From CCY15215 sp039194995 (lineage in GTDB: Bacteria > Cyanobacteriota > Cyanobacteriia > Cyanobacteriales > Spirulinaceae): DNA of 64,000 nucleotides. Under the pieces are notes generated by a model, which saw nothing but the letters and a program-made list of their open reading frames with translations, was not told the origin of the DNA and did no database searches. Both the position numbers and the translations under genes were made by a program. The stretch covers positions 1-64,000 of the forward strand of contig JBCCVR010000011.1 of NCBI GenBank assembly GCA_039194995.1, written 5' to 3'. How positions within the stretch are numbered: position 1 is the stretch's first letter; each line of letters begins with the position of its first letter. Shown piece after piece: positions 27,279 through 36,223 of this stretch.

Positions 27279-27321
27279 AGCGATCGCAATAACTGAGAAT
27301 GTTATCGAGGCGATCGCTTTT
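27279..27321. terminator. Bidirectional terminator with HIP1 stem
   Basis: AGCGATCGC (27279-27287) pairs with GCGATCGCT (27310-27318); inside, ATAAC pairs with GTTAT. T-runs follow on both strands (27318-27321 on plus, CTATTTTTC on minus). It separates the convergent tldD-like gene and glgC. Confidence 0.75.
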
Positions 27322-27342
27322 AACCGTTCCGATTAAACGGCA

Positions 27343-28632
27343 TTAAATCACGGTGTCGTCGGGAATCACCGCATTTTTCAACACTACAACCACTCCACTT
27401 TTAATGTAAAACCCTTCACTCTCGCGATCGGCTTCTTCAATCCGATCTTTATTGAGGATTAAAACTTTTTTACCAATGCGAGCATTTTTATCGACAATTG
27501 CCCGGCGAATCGTCGAACCTTCCCCAATCCCAATGGGAATCTTGCCAGTTTCCAAGCCCGATTGACGTTCGGCAAAGGGTTCGTAATAGTCTGCCCCCAT
27601 CACCAGCGTATCTTCAATTTTACAACCGGATTCAACGCGACTGCGAATGCCTAAGACAGAGTGACCGATTTCACAATTTTTGAGAATGCAGCCTTCACCG
27701 ATAATCGATTCGCTAACCTTGCAATTTAACAATTTGGTGGGCGGAAGGTAGCGAGAACGAGTATAAATCGGTGCTTTTTCGTCATAGAAACTAAAAGCGG
27801 GTTTGGGCTGCATGGTCAGCGCTAAATTTGCTTCAAAGAAGGCTTCAATCGTTCCAATATCTTCCCAGTAATCGTCAAAAAGATAAGCCTGAATGTTATA
27901 ATCTTTGGCGGCTCCCGGAATAATTTCTTTCCCGAAATCCGTTTGTTCTGAATTTTTTTTCAGTAAATCGATTAAAGCCTGTTTCTTAAAAACGTAAATT
28001 CCCATTGAGGCGATATAAGGTTTTTGTTTGGCCTCTTCTGGGGTCAATCCCAATTTTGTTGTATCGACTTGCATCGCCGTGAGGGCTTCACCTTTCGGTT
28101 TTTCACTAAAATCAACAACGCGCCCATCGCCGTCAATTTTCATTAAGCCGAAACTCGAGGCGCGTCGTTCGTCGATGGGAATTACCGAAAGGGTAATATC
28201 GGCGTTGGTTTCCCGGTGGCGATCGATGAATAAGCCGTAATCCATACGATACAGATGATCGCCCGAAAGGATGATAAACTCATCGACATCCCATTCGGCA
28301 AACAACCATAGATACTGGCGAACCGCGTCGGCAGTTCCTTGAAACCAGTCCGGGCGATCGCGAGTTTGTTGGGCTGCAAGAACTTCCACAAATCCTTCAC
28401 CCAAACCGCCAAAACTATAAGCGCGGGTTAAGTGACGGTTAAGAGAAGCTGAGTTAAACTGGGTAAGAACGTAGATTTTATTAATCTCTGAATTGATACA
28501 ATTGCTGACGGGAATATCGATGAGACGATATTTACCTGCCAATGGAACCGCAGGTTTTGCCCGCAACTTCGTTAACGGGTAAAGACGGGTGCCGGCACCT
28601 CCACCAAGAATGATCCCTAATACTCTTTTCAC
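27343..28632 (-). CDS. glgC: Glucose-1-phosphate adenylyltransferase
   Basis: The 429-residue ADP-glucose pyrophosphorylase, which makes ADP-glucose from glucose-1-phosphate and ATP for glycogen synthesis. The N-terminus carries GGGAGTRLYPLTKLRAKPA and the site GKYRLIDIPVSN; FSEKPKGE and the left-handed beta-helix C domain (CEIGHSVLGIRSRVESG) are present. Length is that of the cyanobacterial/plant enzyme, which is activated by 3-phosphoglycerate and inhibited by phosphate. Single-gene unit with the heptamer repeat 58 nt upstream. Confidence 0.97.
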   Translation of the reverse strand: MKRVLGIILGGGAGTRLYPLTKLRAKPAVPLAGKYRLIDIPVSNCINSEINKIYVLTQFNSASLNRHLTRAYSFGGLGEGFVEVLAAQQTRDRPDWFQGTADAVRQYLWLFAEWDVDEFIILSGDHLYRMDYGLFIDRHRETNADITLSVIPIDERRASSFGLMKIDGDGRVVDFSEKPKGEALTAMQVDTTKLGLTPEEAKQKPYIASMGIYVFKKQALIDLLKKNSEQTDFGKEIIPGAAKDYNIQAYLFDDYWEDIGTIEAFFEANLALTMQPKPAFSFYDEKAPIYTRSRYLPPTKLLNCKVSESIIGEGCILKNCEIGHSVLGIRSRVESGCKIEDTLVMGADYYEPFAERQSGLETGKIPIGIGEGSTIRRAIVDKNARIGKKVLILNKDRIEEADRESEGFYIKSGVVVVLKNAVIPDDTVI

Positions 28633-28689
28633 GAAAAACCTCTAACTGCCATTGTGATTCTCCAAGACAAGTGTAGGACGGGTCTGAAC

Positions 28690-28710
28690 AATTATCAATT
28701 ATCAATTATC
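28690..28710. repeat. Heptameric tandem repeat (AATTATC)x3
   Basis: Three perfect copies of AATTATC, followed by AAC, in the 135-nt gap between menD and glgC. It is the same heptamer as at 2944-2971 read from the other strand. It lies upstream of glgC, in or near its promoter. Confidence 0.85.
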
Positions 28711-28767
28711 AACAGGTCGATTGGATATGGCGAATCGAGTTCGCCATCCCTCGACCTCAATTATCAG

Positions 28768-30510
28768 TTATTTGGTGATTTGGTTTGCCCAGTGTTGGAA
28801 TTTTTCTTTGCGCCATTGGGCATCTGCGCCGCGATGGGTGGGAATTTCGATCGCTCTGATGCCAACATCGGGTAAGGGGTTTAAGAGGGGTTTGAGACGC
28901 TTCCAAGCGGTAATGCAGTGATATTCGATGCGGTAGGGGCGACAGAGTTCGGCAAAGTCGATCGCTTGGGGGGCGGCAAAGAATTCTTCAAAGGGGGGAT
29001 TGAATTGGGCAATAGGGATGTTTTCAAAGATGCCGCCGCCATTATTATTAATCAAAATGATGGTGAGATGCCCGCGAAATGTATTGGATTGTAACAAACC
29101 GTTAATATCGTGGAGAAAGGCGAGATCTCCGGTTAAAAGCACGCTGCTGCGGTTGCGATGGGCGATACCGAGGGCAGTGGAGAGGGTGCCGTCAATGCCG
29201 TTTGCTCCCCGACTGAAGTAGGGTTGAAGGTGAAGGTTGTTAGGTCGCCACAGGGTTTCTACGTCTCGCACGGGCATACTATTGGCAATGAATAGAGGGG
29301 TGTTGGGGGGCAAAAGTTGGGACAGCAACCACGCAATTTTGCCTTCAAACAAGTATCGGATTTGTTCGAGATCGCGATCGATCGCTTCCCTCATTTGGAT
29401 TTCGCAATCTTGCCATTGGGATAAATAGGGGGAGGGCGAGCGCGCGGCCAGCTCGGGTAAGTTCAAAGATTCTATCTCAGTTCTCAAATACAGGGTTTTT
29501 CCGTGGAGGGGATCGAGATTTTCTGCTCTGGGATCGACAATCCAACGTTGGGGTTGTATTTCCTGCAACCACGATCGCAAAATCTGACTGGTGGGCATTT
29601 CCCCAATTTGCACGACTAATTCGGGGGCGAATTCCCGGGCGAGTCGTGGGTTGCGAAGCAGGAGATCGTAGGTGGAAATGAGATGAGGGTTGAGATCGGC
29701 ATAGTTGCGGAGAGGGGAGAGTCCTTCTGCTAAAACGGGAAATTGTAAAGTTTGGGAGAGTTTGGCGATCGCCGCACAATAAGCATGAGGTTTGGGGGGA
29801 CAATCGATTCCGGCAATAATCAGACCCCGTTGGCTTTTTTGCCATTGAGAAGGAATTTCGACACTTTCCTTCTTGTTTGTTTCCCATTCCCGGTTTCCCA
29901 AAAAAGCAAAAAAATTTTCTTCATCGATTTGTGCTTTTAGGGCTTGAATTTCGGGTTGTTTGATGGGGGCGAGGGGTTTGCGAAAGGGGAAATTGAGATG
30001 TACGACTCCGGCATGGGGAAAGCGCAATCTCTGCCATGCTTGCATTGCATTTTGTCGCCAATAATTGAGAATATCGAGGCGATTTTCCGGCAGGGGAAAT
30101 TGTGCTTGCCAGTTGGGATAATGCCCGTAGAGTTTGTTTTGGTCGATGGTTTGAGGGGCGCGACAATGGTACAATTCTGGCGGGCGATCGGCGGTTAAAA
30201 CCAGTAAGGGAATGCGACTCGAACTCGCTTCGATAATTGCTGGATAAAAGTTCGCAGCGGCGGTTCCAGAAGTGCAGACGAGAACGACGGGCAAGCGAGA
30301 TTTTTTGGCAATTCCCAAGGCGAAAAAACTGGCGGAACGCTCGTCTAAAATCGAAATGGTTTCAATGCGATCGTGCTGGGCAAAAGCAACGGTGAGAGGG
30401 GCAGAACGAGATCCCGGACAAAGAATTGCTGTTGTCAAACCCAAGCGAGAGAGGGTTTCAACGAGGATAGAGCTACAGAGGGTATTAATGTTACGAAAGT
30501 CAAGGGGCAT
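28768..30510 (-). CDS. menD: SEPHCHC synthase (MenD)
   Basis: The 580-residue thiamine-diphosphate enzyme that joins isochorismate and 2-oxoglutarate to give 2-succinyl-5-enolpyruvyl-6-hydroxy-3-cyclohexene-1-carboxylate, the committed step to phylloquinone. Seen: PGSRSAPLTVAF and DERSASFFALG (PYR domain with catalytic Glu in the same region), and the ThDP/Mg motif GDLAFLHDINGL...NNNGGGIF. Its start overlaps the end of menH by 11 nt, so menH-menD is one translationally coupled unit. In cyanobacteria the product pathway supplies the A1 acceptor of photosystem I. Confidence 0.96.
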   Translation of the reverse strand: MPLDFRNINTLCSSILVETLSRLGLTTAILCPGSRSAPLTVAFAQHDRIETISILDERSASFFALGIAKKSRLPVVLVCTSGTAAANFYPAIIEASSSRIPLLVLTADRPPELYHCRAPQTIDQNKLYGHYPNWQAQFPLPENRLDILNYWRQNAMQAWQRLRFPHAGVVHLNFPFRKPLAPIKQPEIQALKAQIDEENFFAFLGNREWETNKKESVEIPSQWQKSQRGLIIAGIDCPPKPHAYCAAIAKLSQTLQFPVLAEGLSPLRNYADLNPHLISTYDLLLRNPRLAREFAPELVVQIGEMPTSQILRSWLQEIQPQRWIVDPRAENLDPLHGKTLYLRTEIESLNLPELAARSPSPYLSQWQDCEIQMREAIDRDLEQIRYLFEGKIAWLLSQLLPPNTPLFIANSMPVRDVETLWRPNNLHLQPYFSRGANGIDGTLSTALGIAHRNRSSVLLTGDLAFLHDINGLLQSNTFRGHLTIILINNNGGGIFENIPIAQFNPPFEEFFAAPQAIDFAELCRPYRIEYHCITAWKRLKPLLNPLPDVGIRAIEIPTHRGADAQWRKEKFQHWANQITK

Positions 30511-31297
30511 TCAAAAAATCTTTAACTTTTTTAATAAATTTTGTGGGGTTTTCCAAATGAATATTATGGCCGCAATTTTCAACGCTTTGCAATTGGATGA
30601 GGGGGGATAGTGTTTTCATTCGAGTGGCGATCGCTCTAAATTTTTCGTCTCGTTCTCCAATCAGTAATAAAATGGGATTGCGCAGATTTTTCAATTCATC
30701 CCATAGGGATGGTTGTTGTCCCGTTCCCAAATATCGCAGGGATTTAGCCAATAAAATCGGGTCGTTTTGCCTTCTTCTTTGAATTATTGTCTCAAATTGA
30801 GGATGATTGTGCAGGGAAGCAAAAAGAGGATTGCGATACCAATTTTCGAGGAAATCCGATAGCGATCGCGTTTCCAAAGATCGGGCGAATTCTTCATCTT
30901 TTTGTCTGCGCATTTCCCGTTCGCATTCCGTTTCCAGTCCGGGAGATGAAGATTCAAGAATAATTTTCGGGAATTTGTGCGGAAAGTGCAAGGCGAGATA
31001 CAGTGCTAATCTTCCCCCCATTGAATAACCTACTAAATAGCATTGAGAGATGTTAAAGCGCGCGAGAAGATCCGCGATCGCACCTCCTGTATTTTCCATT
31101 CGATAGCACCGATCTGCACCGTTAATTTTAGTTTTCCCGTGTCCCGGAAGGTCGATCGTCAGACAATAAAAATCGAGCGAAAGTTGAGCGATCGCCTCTC
31201 GAAAATCTTCTCCATTCCCCATAAATCCATGTAGAAAGAGAAGAGGAGGATGAGTTTCATCTCCGCAGGTATTGAGATAAAAATGATAATCGTTCAT
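30500..31297 (-). CDS. menH: SHCHC synthase-like alpha/beta hydrolase (MenH)
   Basis: A 265-residue alpha/beta hydrolase, upstream partner of menD. Catalytic residues: Ser in GYSMGG, Asp in LLIGERDEKF, His in CGHNIHLENP; oxyanion region LLFLHGFMGNGEDF. MenH removes pyruvate from SEPHCHC. The call rests on these motifs and on its place in a men cluster. The frame is open to 31510, but the extra residues are encoded by the repeat element at 31348-31416; the ATG at 31297 (MNDYHFYLN) is the sensible start. Confidence 0.9.
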   Translation of the reverse strand: MNDYHFYLNTCGDETHPPLLFLHGFMGNGEDFREAIAQLSLDFYCLTIDLPGHGKTKINGADRCYRMENTGGAIADLLARFNISQCYLVGYSMGGRLALYLALHFPHKFPKIILESSSPGLETECEREMRRQKDEEFARSLETRSLSDFLENWYRNPLFASLHNHPQFETIIQRRRQNDPILLAKSLRYLGTGQQPSLWDELKNLRNPILLLIGERDEKFRAIATRMKTLSPLIQLQSVENCGHNIHLENPTKFIKKVKDFLNAP

Positions 31298-31347
31298 ATT
31301 AAATTTTACCGCATTCGGTATAAAATAACAACTAACAATGTAATTCA

Positions 31348-31416
31348 AACCCACCCCCAACCCTTCCCAAGAGGGGAGAAAGAAGAAAGATAGACAACCA
31401 ATAACCAATAACCAAT
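31348..31416. repeat. Composite intergenic repeat, copy A
   Basis: A C-rich block (AACCCACCCCCAACCC, then TTCCCAAGAGGGGAG, 31348-31378), a purine-rich run and three copies of the heptamer AACCAAT (31396-31416). The same parts in the same order, on the other strand, are seen at 48010-48114. The heptamers end 5 nt before the menA ATG, so no Shine-Dalgarno is present. It lies in the divergent promoter region of menH and menA. Confidence 0.75.
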
Positions 31417-31421
31417 AAAAA

Positions 31422-32330
31422 ATGACAACATCTGTAAATCTTCCCGATCGCCGCCAACTTTGGTCTGCTGCCATTAAATGGCCCATGTATACGGTTGCAG
31501 TGATTCCCATTACTGTCGGAACGGCAGTTGCTTACGCGCAAAGCGATCGCCTCAATTGGAATATTTTTCTGACCTTTTTAGGTTCTGCGATTGCCATCAT
31601 AGCATGGTTGAACCTCAGCAATGATTTCTTTGATGCAGAAACGGGAATCGACCGCAATAAGTTGCACTCGGTTGTTAATTTGACGGGTAATAAATTCTTA
31701 GTTTTCTGGTTGAGTAATTTATTTCTTTTATTAGGGATTTTGGGGATTGTTTCCATTTCTTGGCGACAGCAAGATTGGCTAGTTTTGGAGTTAATTATTT
31801 TCTGCTGCGCTTTGGGATATAGCTATCAAGGACCTCCGTTTCGTCTGGGATATCAAGGATTGGGTGAGTTTATCTGTTTTTTCACCTTTGGTCCTTTGGC
31901 GATCGCGGCGGCTTATTATTCGCAAACCCAAAGTTTCTCTGTCGAATCTTTAGCTGCTTCTATTCTTGTTGGTATCACCACTTCAATTATCCTCTTCTGT
32001 TCTCATTTCCATCAAGTAGAAGACGATCTGGCTGCGGGAAAGCGATCGCCAATCGTTCGCTTGGGAACAAAATTAGGCGCAAAAGTTTTAGCCATAGCAA
32101 CAGGAATCATTTTTATTTCAACACCTTTATTTGTTATTTTACACTATTTTCCCATCTGGACGTTATCAATTTTCTTAAGTTTTCCTTTCGCCTATCAACT
32201 CGTTCATTTTGTTTGGCAAAATCACGACATTCCTGAAAAAGTCAAAATTTGCAAATTTATTGCTGTCAAATTCCATTTTTGGAGCGGTCTCTTCTTCTCT
32301 CTGGGCTTCATTTTTCCCACCTTCCTCTAA
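31422..32330 (+). CDS. menA: 2-carboxy-1,4-naphthoquinone phytyltransferase (MenA)
   Basis: A 302-residue UbiA-family prenyltransferase with about nine membrane spans. The two Asp-rich prenyl-diphosphate sites are NDFFDAETGID (about 66-76) and a second one around HQVEDDLAAGKR (about 197-208). Together with the men neighbours this identifies MenA, which attaches the phytyl (or similar) chain to 1,4-dihydroxy-2-naphthoate. It starts divergently from menH; menC follows 47 nt later. Confidence 0.95.
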   Translation: MTTSVNLPDRRQLWSAAIKWPMYTVAVIPITVGTAVAYAQSDRLNWNIFLTFLGSAIAIIAWLNLSNDFFDAETGIDRNKLHSVVNLTGNKFLVFWLSNLFLLLGILGIVSISWRQQDWLVLELIIFCCALGYSYQGPPFRLGYQGLGEFICFFTFGPLAIAAAYYSQTQSFSVESLAASILVGITTSIILFCSHFHQVEDDLAAGKRSPIVRLGTKLGAKVLAIATGIIFISTPLFVILHYFPIWTLSIFLSFPFAYQLVHFVWQNHDIPEKVKICKFIAVKFHFWSGLFFSLGFIFPTFL

Positions 32331-32377
32331 TCTCCGGGTCTTCTGCATCTCTGCGGTAAAAGCCCCACCATTTTATC

Positions 32378-33322
32378 ATGGTTTACAAGCTCAAATTCAA
32401 TATTTATCAATATCCCTTTAAGCAATCGCTAAGAACCCATCACGGTACTTGGAAAATCAGAGAAGGAATCATTATCTCTTTACTCGATGAAATCAATAAT
32501 ATAGGAAGGGGTGAAATTGCACCTCTCCCGTGGTTTGGTTCGGAGACGCTAACAGAAGCAATGCAATTTCTTGAGACACTAGGAGAACAGATCGAACGAG
32601 AGGATATTTTCTGCATTCCCCATCGCCTTCCCGCTTGTCAGTTTGCTTTTGAATCTGCTTTGGAAGAATTAGAGCGACCAACAAGTATAGAAAATTATTC
32701 TCCTACTTTTTCCTATTTACTACCTGCGGGTAAGCGGGTATTACAGCAATGGAAAGATGTGTACAAACAAGGAGGAAGAACATTGAAGTGGAAAATTGGT
32801 GTAGAATCTATCGAAGCAGAATTAAAGCTATTTCAGCAATTGACTTGCCAATTACCTACCGATATTCGCCTTCGTTTGGATGCCAATGGCGGATTAAATT
32901 TAGACATGGCAAAACGTTGGTTAGAAGCAGCAGAGCGAGCCGGAAATATTGAATTTATCGAGCAGCCCCTACCCCCAGAAAATTTATCAGAAATGATAAA
33001 ATTAAAGGAAGAATATCGTACAGATATTTCTTTAGATGAATCTGTCGCGACGTTACGCCAATTAGAAAGTTGCTATCATCAAGGATGGCAAGGAATTTAT
33101 GTAATCAAAGCCGCGATCGCGGGTTCTCCACAACGTCTCCGCCAAATTTGCCGAGAATATGCGATCGCACCCGTTTTTTCTTCTGTATTTGAAACAGAAA
33201 TTGGTAGAACATCTATCTTGAGACTCGCACGAGAATTATCCTCCCCACAACGTGCCCTAGGAATGGGAATTAATGCTTGGTTCGATCCTTCTTATTCTAC
33301 CGCAGTACCAATTAAAAAATGA
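32378..33322 (+). CDS. menC: o-Succinylbenzoate synthase (MenC)
   Basis: A 314-residue member of the enolase superfamily. Catalytic Lys in LKWKIG, metal ligands in RLDANGG, EQPL and SLDES, and the second Lys in VIKAAIAG are all present. It dehydrates SHCHC to o-succinylbenzoate for phylloquinone synthesis. Downstream of menA. The CoA ligase menE, often next in cyanobacterial clusters, is not here. The gene is convergent with the amidotransferase-like gene, 8 nt apart. Confidence 0.95.
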   Translation: MVYKLKFNIYQYPFKQSLRTHHGTWKIREGIIISLLDEINNIGRGEIAPLPWFGSETLTEAMQFLETLGEQIEREDIFCIPHRLPACQFAFESALEELERPTSIENYSPTFSYLLPAGKRVLQQWKDVYKQGGRTLKWKIGVESIEAELKLFQQLTCQLPTDIRLRLDANGGLNLDMAKRWLEAAERAGNIEFIEQPLPPENLSEMIKLKEEYRTDISLDESVATLRQLESCYHQGWQGIYVIKAAIAGSPQRLRQICREYAIAPVFSSVFETEIGRTSILRLARELSSPQRALGMGINAWFDPSYSTAVPIKK

Positions 33323-33330
33323 TACGGCAT

Positions 33331-34119
33331 CTAAAAAGGAGAAATATTAATCTCTAAATCTTCTTCAACTGTCACAATATGATGTTCCGGACAGGATTGC
33401 CAGTTGCCCTCAAGTAAAGGCTCTGAAGCCAGAATAACAGCATTAGAATAATTGGGATCGTCTCGTATCCAATAAAGCGTTGGCACATCTTCAAACGTCG
33501 AATAACGACAAGCAATTAAACGCTTTCCCGTTCCGATTATCATCGCGGCAATAAATCTAAGATTTTCTGCTTTGCTAAGTTCGCCAACCCGGTTAATAAC
33601 CCTTGCCATTGCTTCTTCTATGGAGATATCGGGATGAGTTTGCAACTCAGTTAAAATTAAAGCACAGAGATATTCTGAATCGGTATTGCCTTGAATCCAA
33701 ATCTCTGCTTCCTCGCTGAGTAAATTGCGGATCGGTCTGCGTAATTTGTGGCGAAAATTTTCGATATAACCATTATGAACGAACATCAGGCGATCGCGAA
33801 CAAAAGGCTGACAATTGATGATATCTACGGCAAGTCCGGGGGTTGCACTGCGAACGTAGCTTAAGATAGTATTGGATTCGATATAGCGACTGAGTTGAGG
33901 TAAATTACTATCATTCCAAATCGGCAGCGTATTTTTATAAGTATACGGATTTTCCTCTCGCTGGGGATGATACCAGCCTACTCCAAAGCCATCGGCATTG
34001 AGTAATGCGATGTGCATTTCTTTAGGTTGGTAGCTTTGTACGATTAGAGAGTGTTTGGGTTTGTAGAGAATGCGATCGAGTTGAATTGGAGTTCCGAGAT
34101 AGCCAAGCAAACGACACAT
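33331..34119 (-). CDS. Class II glutamine amidotransferase (EgtC/YafJ-like)
   Basis: A 262-residue N-terminal-nucleophile amidohydrolase. The ATG at 34119 gives MCRLLGYLG, so that Cys becomes residue 1 after methionine removal; the longer frame to 34155 would bury it and is rejected. Other motifs: NADGFGVGWY, SYVRSATPG, CQPFV, FVHNGYIENF and NTDSEYLCALIL. Relatives include EgtC of ergothioneine synthesis and YafJ. No egtB or egtD neighbours are present, so no specific pathway can be assigned. Confidence 0.88.
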   Translation of the reverse strand: MCRLLGYLGTPIQLDRILYKPKHSLIVQSYQPKEMHIALLNADGFGVGWYHPQREENPYTYKNTLPIWNDSNLPQLSRYIESNTILSYVRSATPGLAVDIINCQPFVRDRLMFVHNGYIENFRHKLRRPIRNLLSEEAEIWIQGNTDSEYLCALILTELQTHPDISIEEAMARVINRVGELSKAENLRFIAAMIIGTGKRLIACRYSTFEDVPTLYWIRDDPNYSNAVILASEPLLEGNWQSCPEHHIVTVEEDLEINISPF

Positions 34120-34160
34120 AAGAGGTGATAGATTAAAGAAAAACGCAGAAAACAAAACGG

Positions 34161-34502
34161 ATGAGTACCATTTTACACATTACAAGCAAAAAAGCATGGC
34201 TGCAAGCAATAGAACGAGGAAGTTATCGCCATGACTCTTTAGATACAGAAGAATTTATTCATTGTTCTTATGTCTCACAAGTTGTGGCAACAGCCAATCG
34301 TTTTTTTCAAGGACAAACAGAGTTGATTTTGCTAGAAATATTACCTTCTCGCGTCAGCGTAGAAATCAAAGAAGAAGAAGCTCCTCCACATGGCTATTTT
34401 CCTCATATTTATGGGGAATTGAATGTTGATGCAGTCGTTCGCATAATTGATTTTGAAGCGAACGAAAAGGGAGAGTTTGAGCTTCCTCGAGAGTTATCTT
34501 AA
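34161..34502 (+). CDS. DUF952 family protein
   Basis: A 113-residue protein. ILHITSKKAWLQA at the start, EEFIHCSYVSQV in the middle and YFPHIYGELNVDAV near the end are the pattern of DUF952, a small fold related to ADP-ribosyltransferase-like proteins of unknown activity. Divergent from the amidotransferase gene with 41 nt between. Confidence 0.85.
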   Translation: MSTILHITSKKAWLQAIERGSYRHDSLDTEEFIHCSYVSQVVATANRFFQGQTELILLEILPSRVSVEIKEEEAPPHGYFPHIYGELNVDAVVRIIDFEANEKGEFELPRELS

Positions 34503-34598
34503 AGCTAAACATTGTCTTGATTGAGAAAATATTCAAAAACCCTGTTACAATAAGAAAGTCAACTGAACGGCAAATATCTCGGTGTTGGAGCGATCGCG

Positions 34599-34997
34599 AT
34601 GCAAATATCGAGCAAAAAATCGATCTCCTTATTGACCATCTTGGGATTATTAACCCTGAGTTTGGGAATCTGTACTCCTGTTTTTTCCATTCCCCCACGA
34701 CTGACAGAAACTGAAATTATATCCCAACTCAATAGCGTACCCGAATGGAAACGAGAAGGTCAATCATTGCGTCGTGAATTTGTCTTTGGTGATTTTCGCG
34801 AGGCGATCGCATTTGTAGAAAGTTTAGTCGAACCCGCAGATGATGCCGGACACCATCCCGATGTCAAAGTTTCCTACAATAAAGTCACTCTCATTCTGAC
34901 GACTCACGACGCAGGAGGACTCACGCAACTCGATTTTGATGTTGCCAGAATAATTAACCAGTTATTGTCCGATAATCCAGAGGAAATATCTCGATAA
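34599..34997 (+). CDS. Pterin-4a-carbinolamine dehydratase with signal peptide
   Basis: A 132-residue protein. Residues 1-30 are a signal peptide: Lys-Lys, a long hydrophobic core, and a likely cleavage after VFS; the Cys at residue 25 lies in LGIC, which is not a proper lipobox. Residues 31-128 are a complete pterin carbinolamine dehydratase domain with the active-site block DDAGHHPDVKVSYNKV and the later THDAGG. The cytosolic enzyme recycles 4a-hydroxytetrahydrobiopterin; an exported form would need a pterin in the periplasm or a different role. Confidence 0.85.
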   Translation: MQISSKKSISLLTILGLLTLSLGICTPVFSIPPRLTETEIISQLNSVPEWKREGQSLRREFVFGDFREAIAFVESLVEPADDAGHHPDVKVSYNKVTLILTTHDAGGLTQLDFDVARIINQLLSDNPEEISR

Positions 34998-35139
34998 AAC
35001 TGTCAAGTCAAAAATTAGATTCTCTCTGTATATTTTTCTACAAACTTAGTGAATATACCAAACCACTTGTCATGATTCTTACCATAAAAATCCTATTTAA
35101 TTTATAAACAAACCATTAAAAGTATCAAGTTTTCTTAAA

Positions 35140-36219
35140 ATGATTGACAAATCCCCAATGCAACCGTATCTATTTGGTCTTAAGCACTCCAATCGAGACT
35201 TTACAAAACATAAAAGTTGGGGTAAGAATCAGTTTAATAGTTCATTTCCAGCAGCGCTTGCTTGTTATATGGGATCTAAAAATATAAATCCTATATATTT
35301 GAAAGTTAATAATGATTTGACTATCGATCGCGATGAAATCCCCATATCTAGAGTCTTAGGATTAGACTATAATTCACCCCATCTATTTTTTGCGTTTGAA
35401 CGAGACTATCTACCCTATCAGAATCTAGTGATTGGAACTTTACCTAGAGTTGATTTAGTGACAATGGATACAGAGAAAGATCTTTGTTTACAAGGACTGG
35501 AAATAAAATTAACTGCTTTACCAGATCATACAACCTGTAATCTCCCTGAAGATCGATATAGTTGCGAACTTGTCGTCCGACCTCCTACTATAATTTATTT
35601 ATCTATTAGTTTTGCAAAAACATACCAAAACGATCGGGAAAATCTTCTTGCTTTTTTACAGCCAGTATGTAGTAAAATCAAAGATTGGACAGACCCAAAA
35701 ATTATTTTAGCACTATTACCAGAACTCATTGAAACAATAGATATAATATCAAAAGCGCGAGTTAGCGAACAATTTCCTATAGTCATGCAGCCAATTTGGA
35801 AAACTGAAGGTAAATCAGCAAAATTATGCGATCGCTGCCTTGATATCATTATGTGGAGTAATTTTGCCTTTACCAGACTATTCATAGAAGCGGCAAAAAG
35901 CGAAATCAACCATTCTAGAATCTCTCGACATAAACGCTGTGTTGCTTGGTTCGCAAAAATGCTTTATGATTTTGCTACAGGAGGAAAAATTAATTACGAA
36001 GAGACTATAGATGAAATGTCTTTTAATACAAAAAATGATAAAGCATTTGCCTTGAGTGGAATGAGAACATATCAATACATGAAATCTCCTATACTCACAA
36101 ATCCAAGGATAAGAAAAAATGAAATCAAGAATATAATATTAGGAGGTGGAGAACTTTTACTTAGTCCAGAACGAAGATTTGATGCTGTTATTTTAAATAC
36201 ACCCGGTTTATTTGATTAA
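35140..36219 (+). CDS. HindVP-like type II restriction endonuclease
   Basis: A 359-residue protein. The start GLKHSNRDFTKHKSWGKNQF followed by SSFPAALACYM resembles the HindVP/HgiDI restriction enzyme family, which cuts GRCGYC. A PD-(D/E)XK-type active site is visible as D105 (PRVDLVTMD), E121 and K123 (LEIKL). A cytosine-5 methyltransferase gene follows with a 4-nt gap, as expected for a type II system. The gene and its 5' flank are clearly AT-richer than the neighbours, suggesting transfer. Family assignment is by motif memory; specificity is inferred. Confidence 0.75.
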   Translation: MIDKSPMQPYLFGLKHSNRDFTKHKSWGKNQFNSSFPAALACYMGSKNINPIYLKVNNDLTIDRDEIPISRVLGLDYNSPHLFFAFERDYLPYQNLVIGTLPRVDLVTMDTEKDLCLQGLEIKLTALPDHTTCNLPEDRYSCELVVRPPTIIYLSISFAKTYQNDRENLLAFLQPVCSKIKDWTDPKIILALLPELIETIDIISKARVSEQFPIVMQPIWKTEGKSAKLCDRCLDIIMWSNFAFTRLFIEAAKSEINHSRISRHKRCVAWFAKMLYDFATGGKINYEETIDEMSFNTKNDKAFALSGMRTYQYMKSPILTNPRIRKNEIKNIILGGGELLLSPERRFDAVILNTPGLFD

Positions 36220-36223
36220 GGTC

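Noticed and set aside
30500..31510. Extended menH start at 31510
   Set aside because: The extra 71 residues are read from the intergenic repeat and the menA 5' region; the ATG at 31297 fits the family.
35060..35110. Sigma-70 promoter for the restriction-modification pair from TTGTCA at 35067
   Set aside because: No -10 box at 16-18 nt; the nearest TATTTA is 21 nt away.
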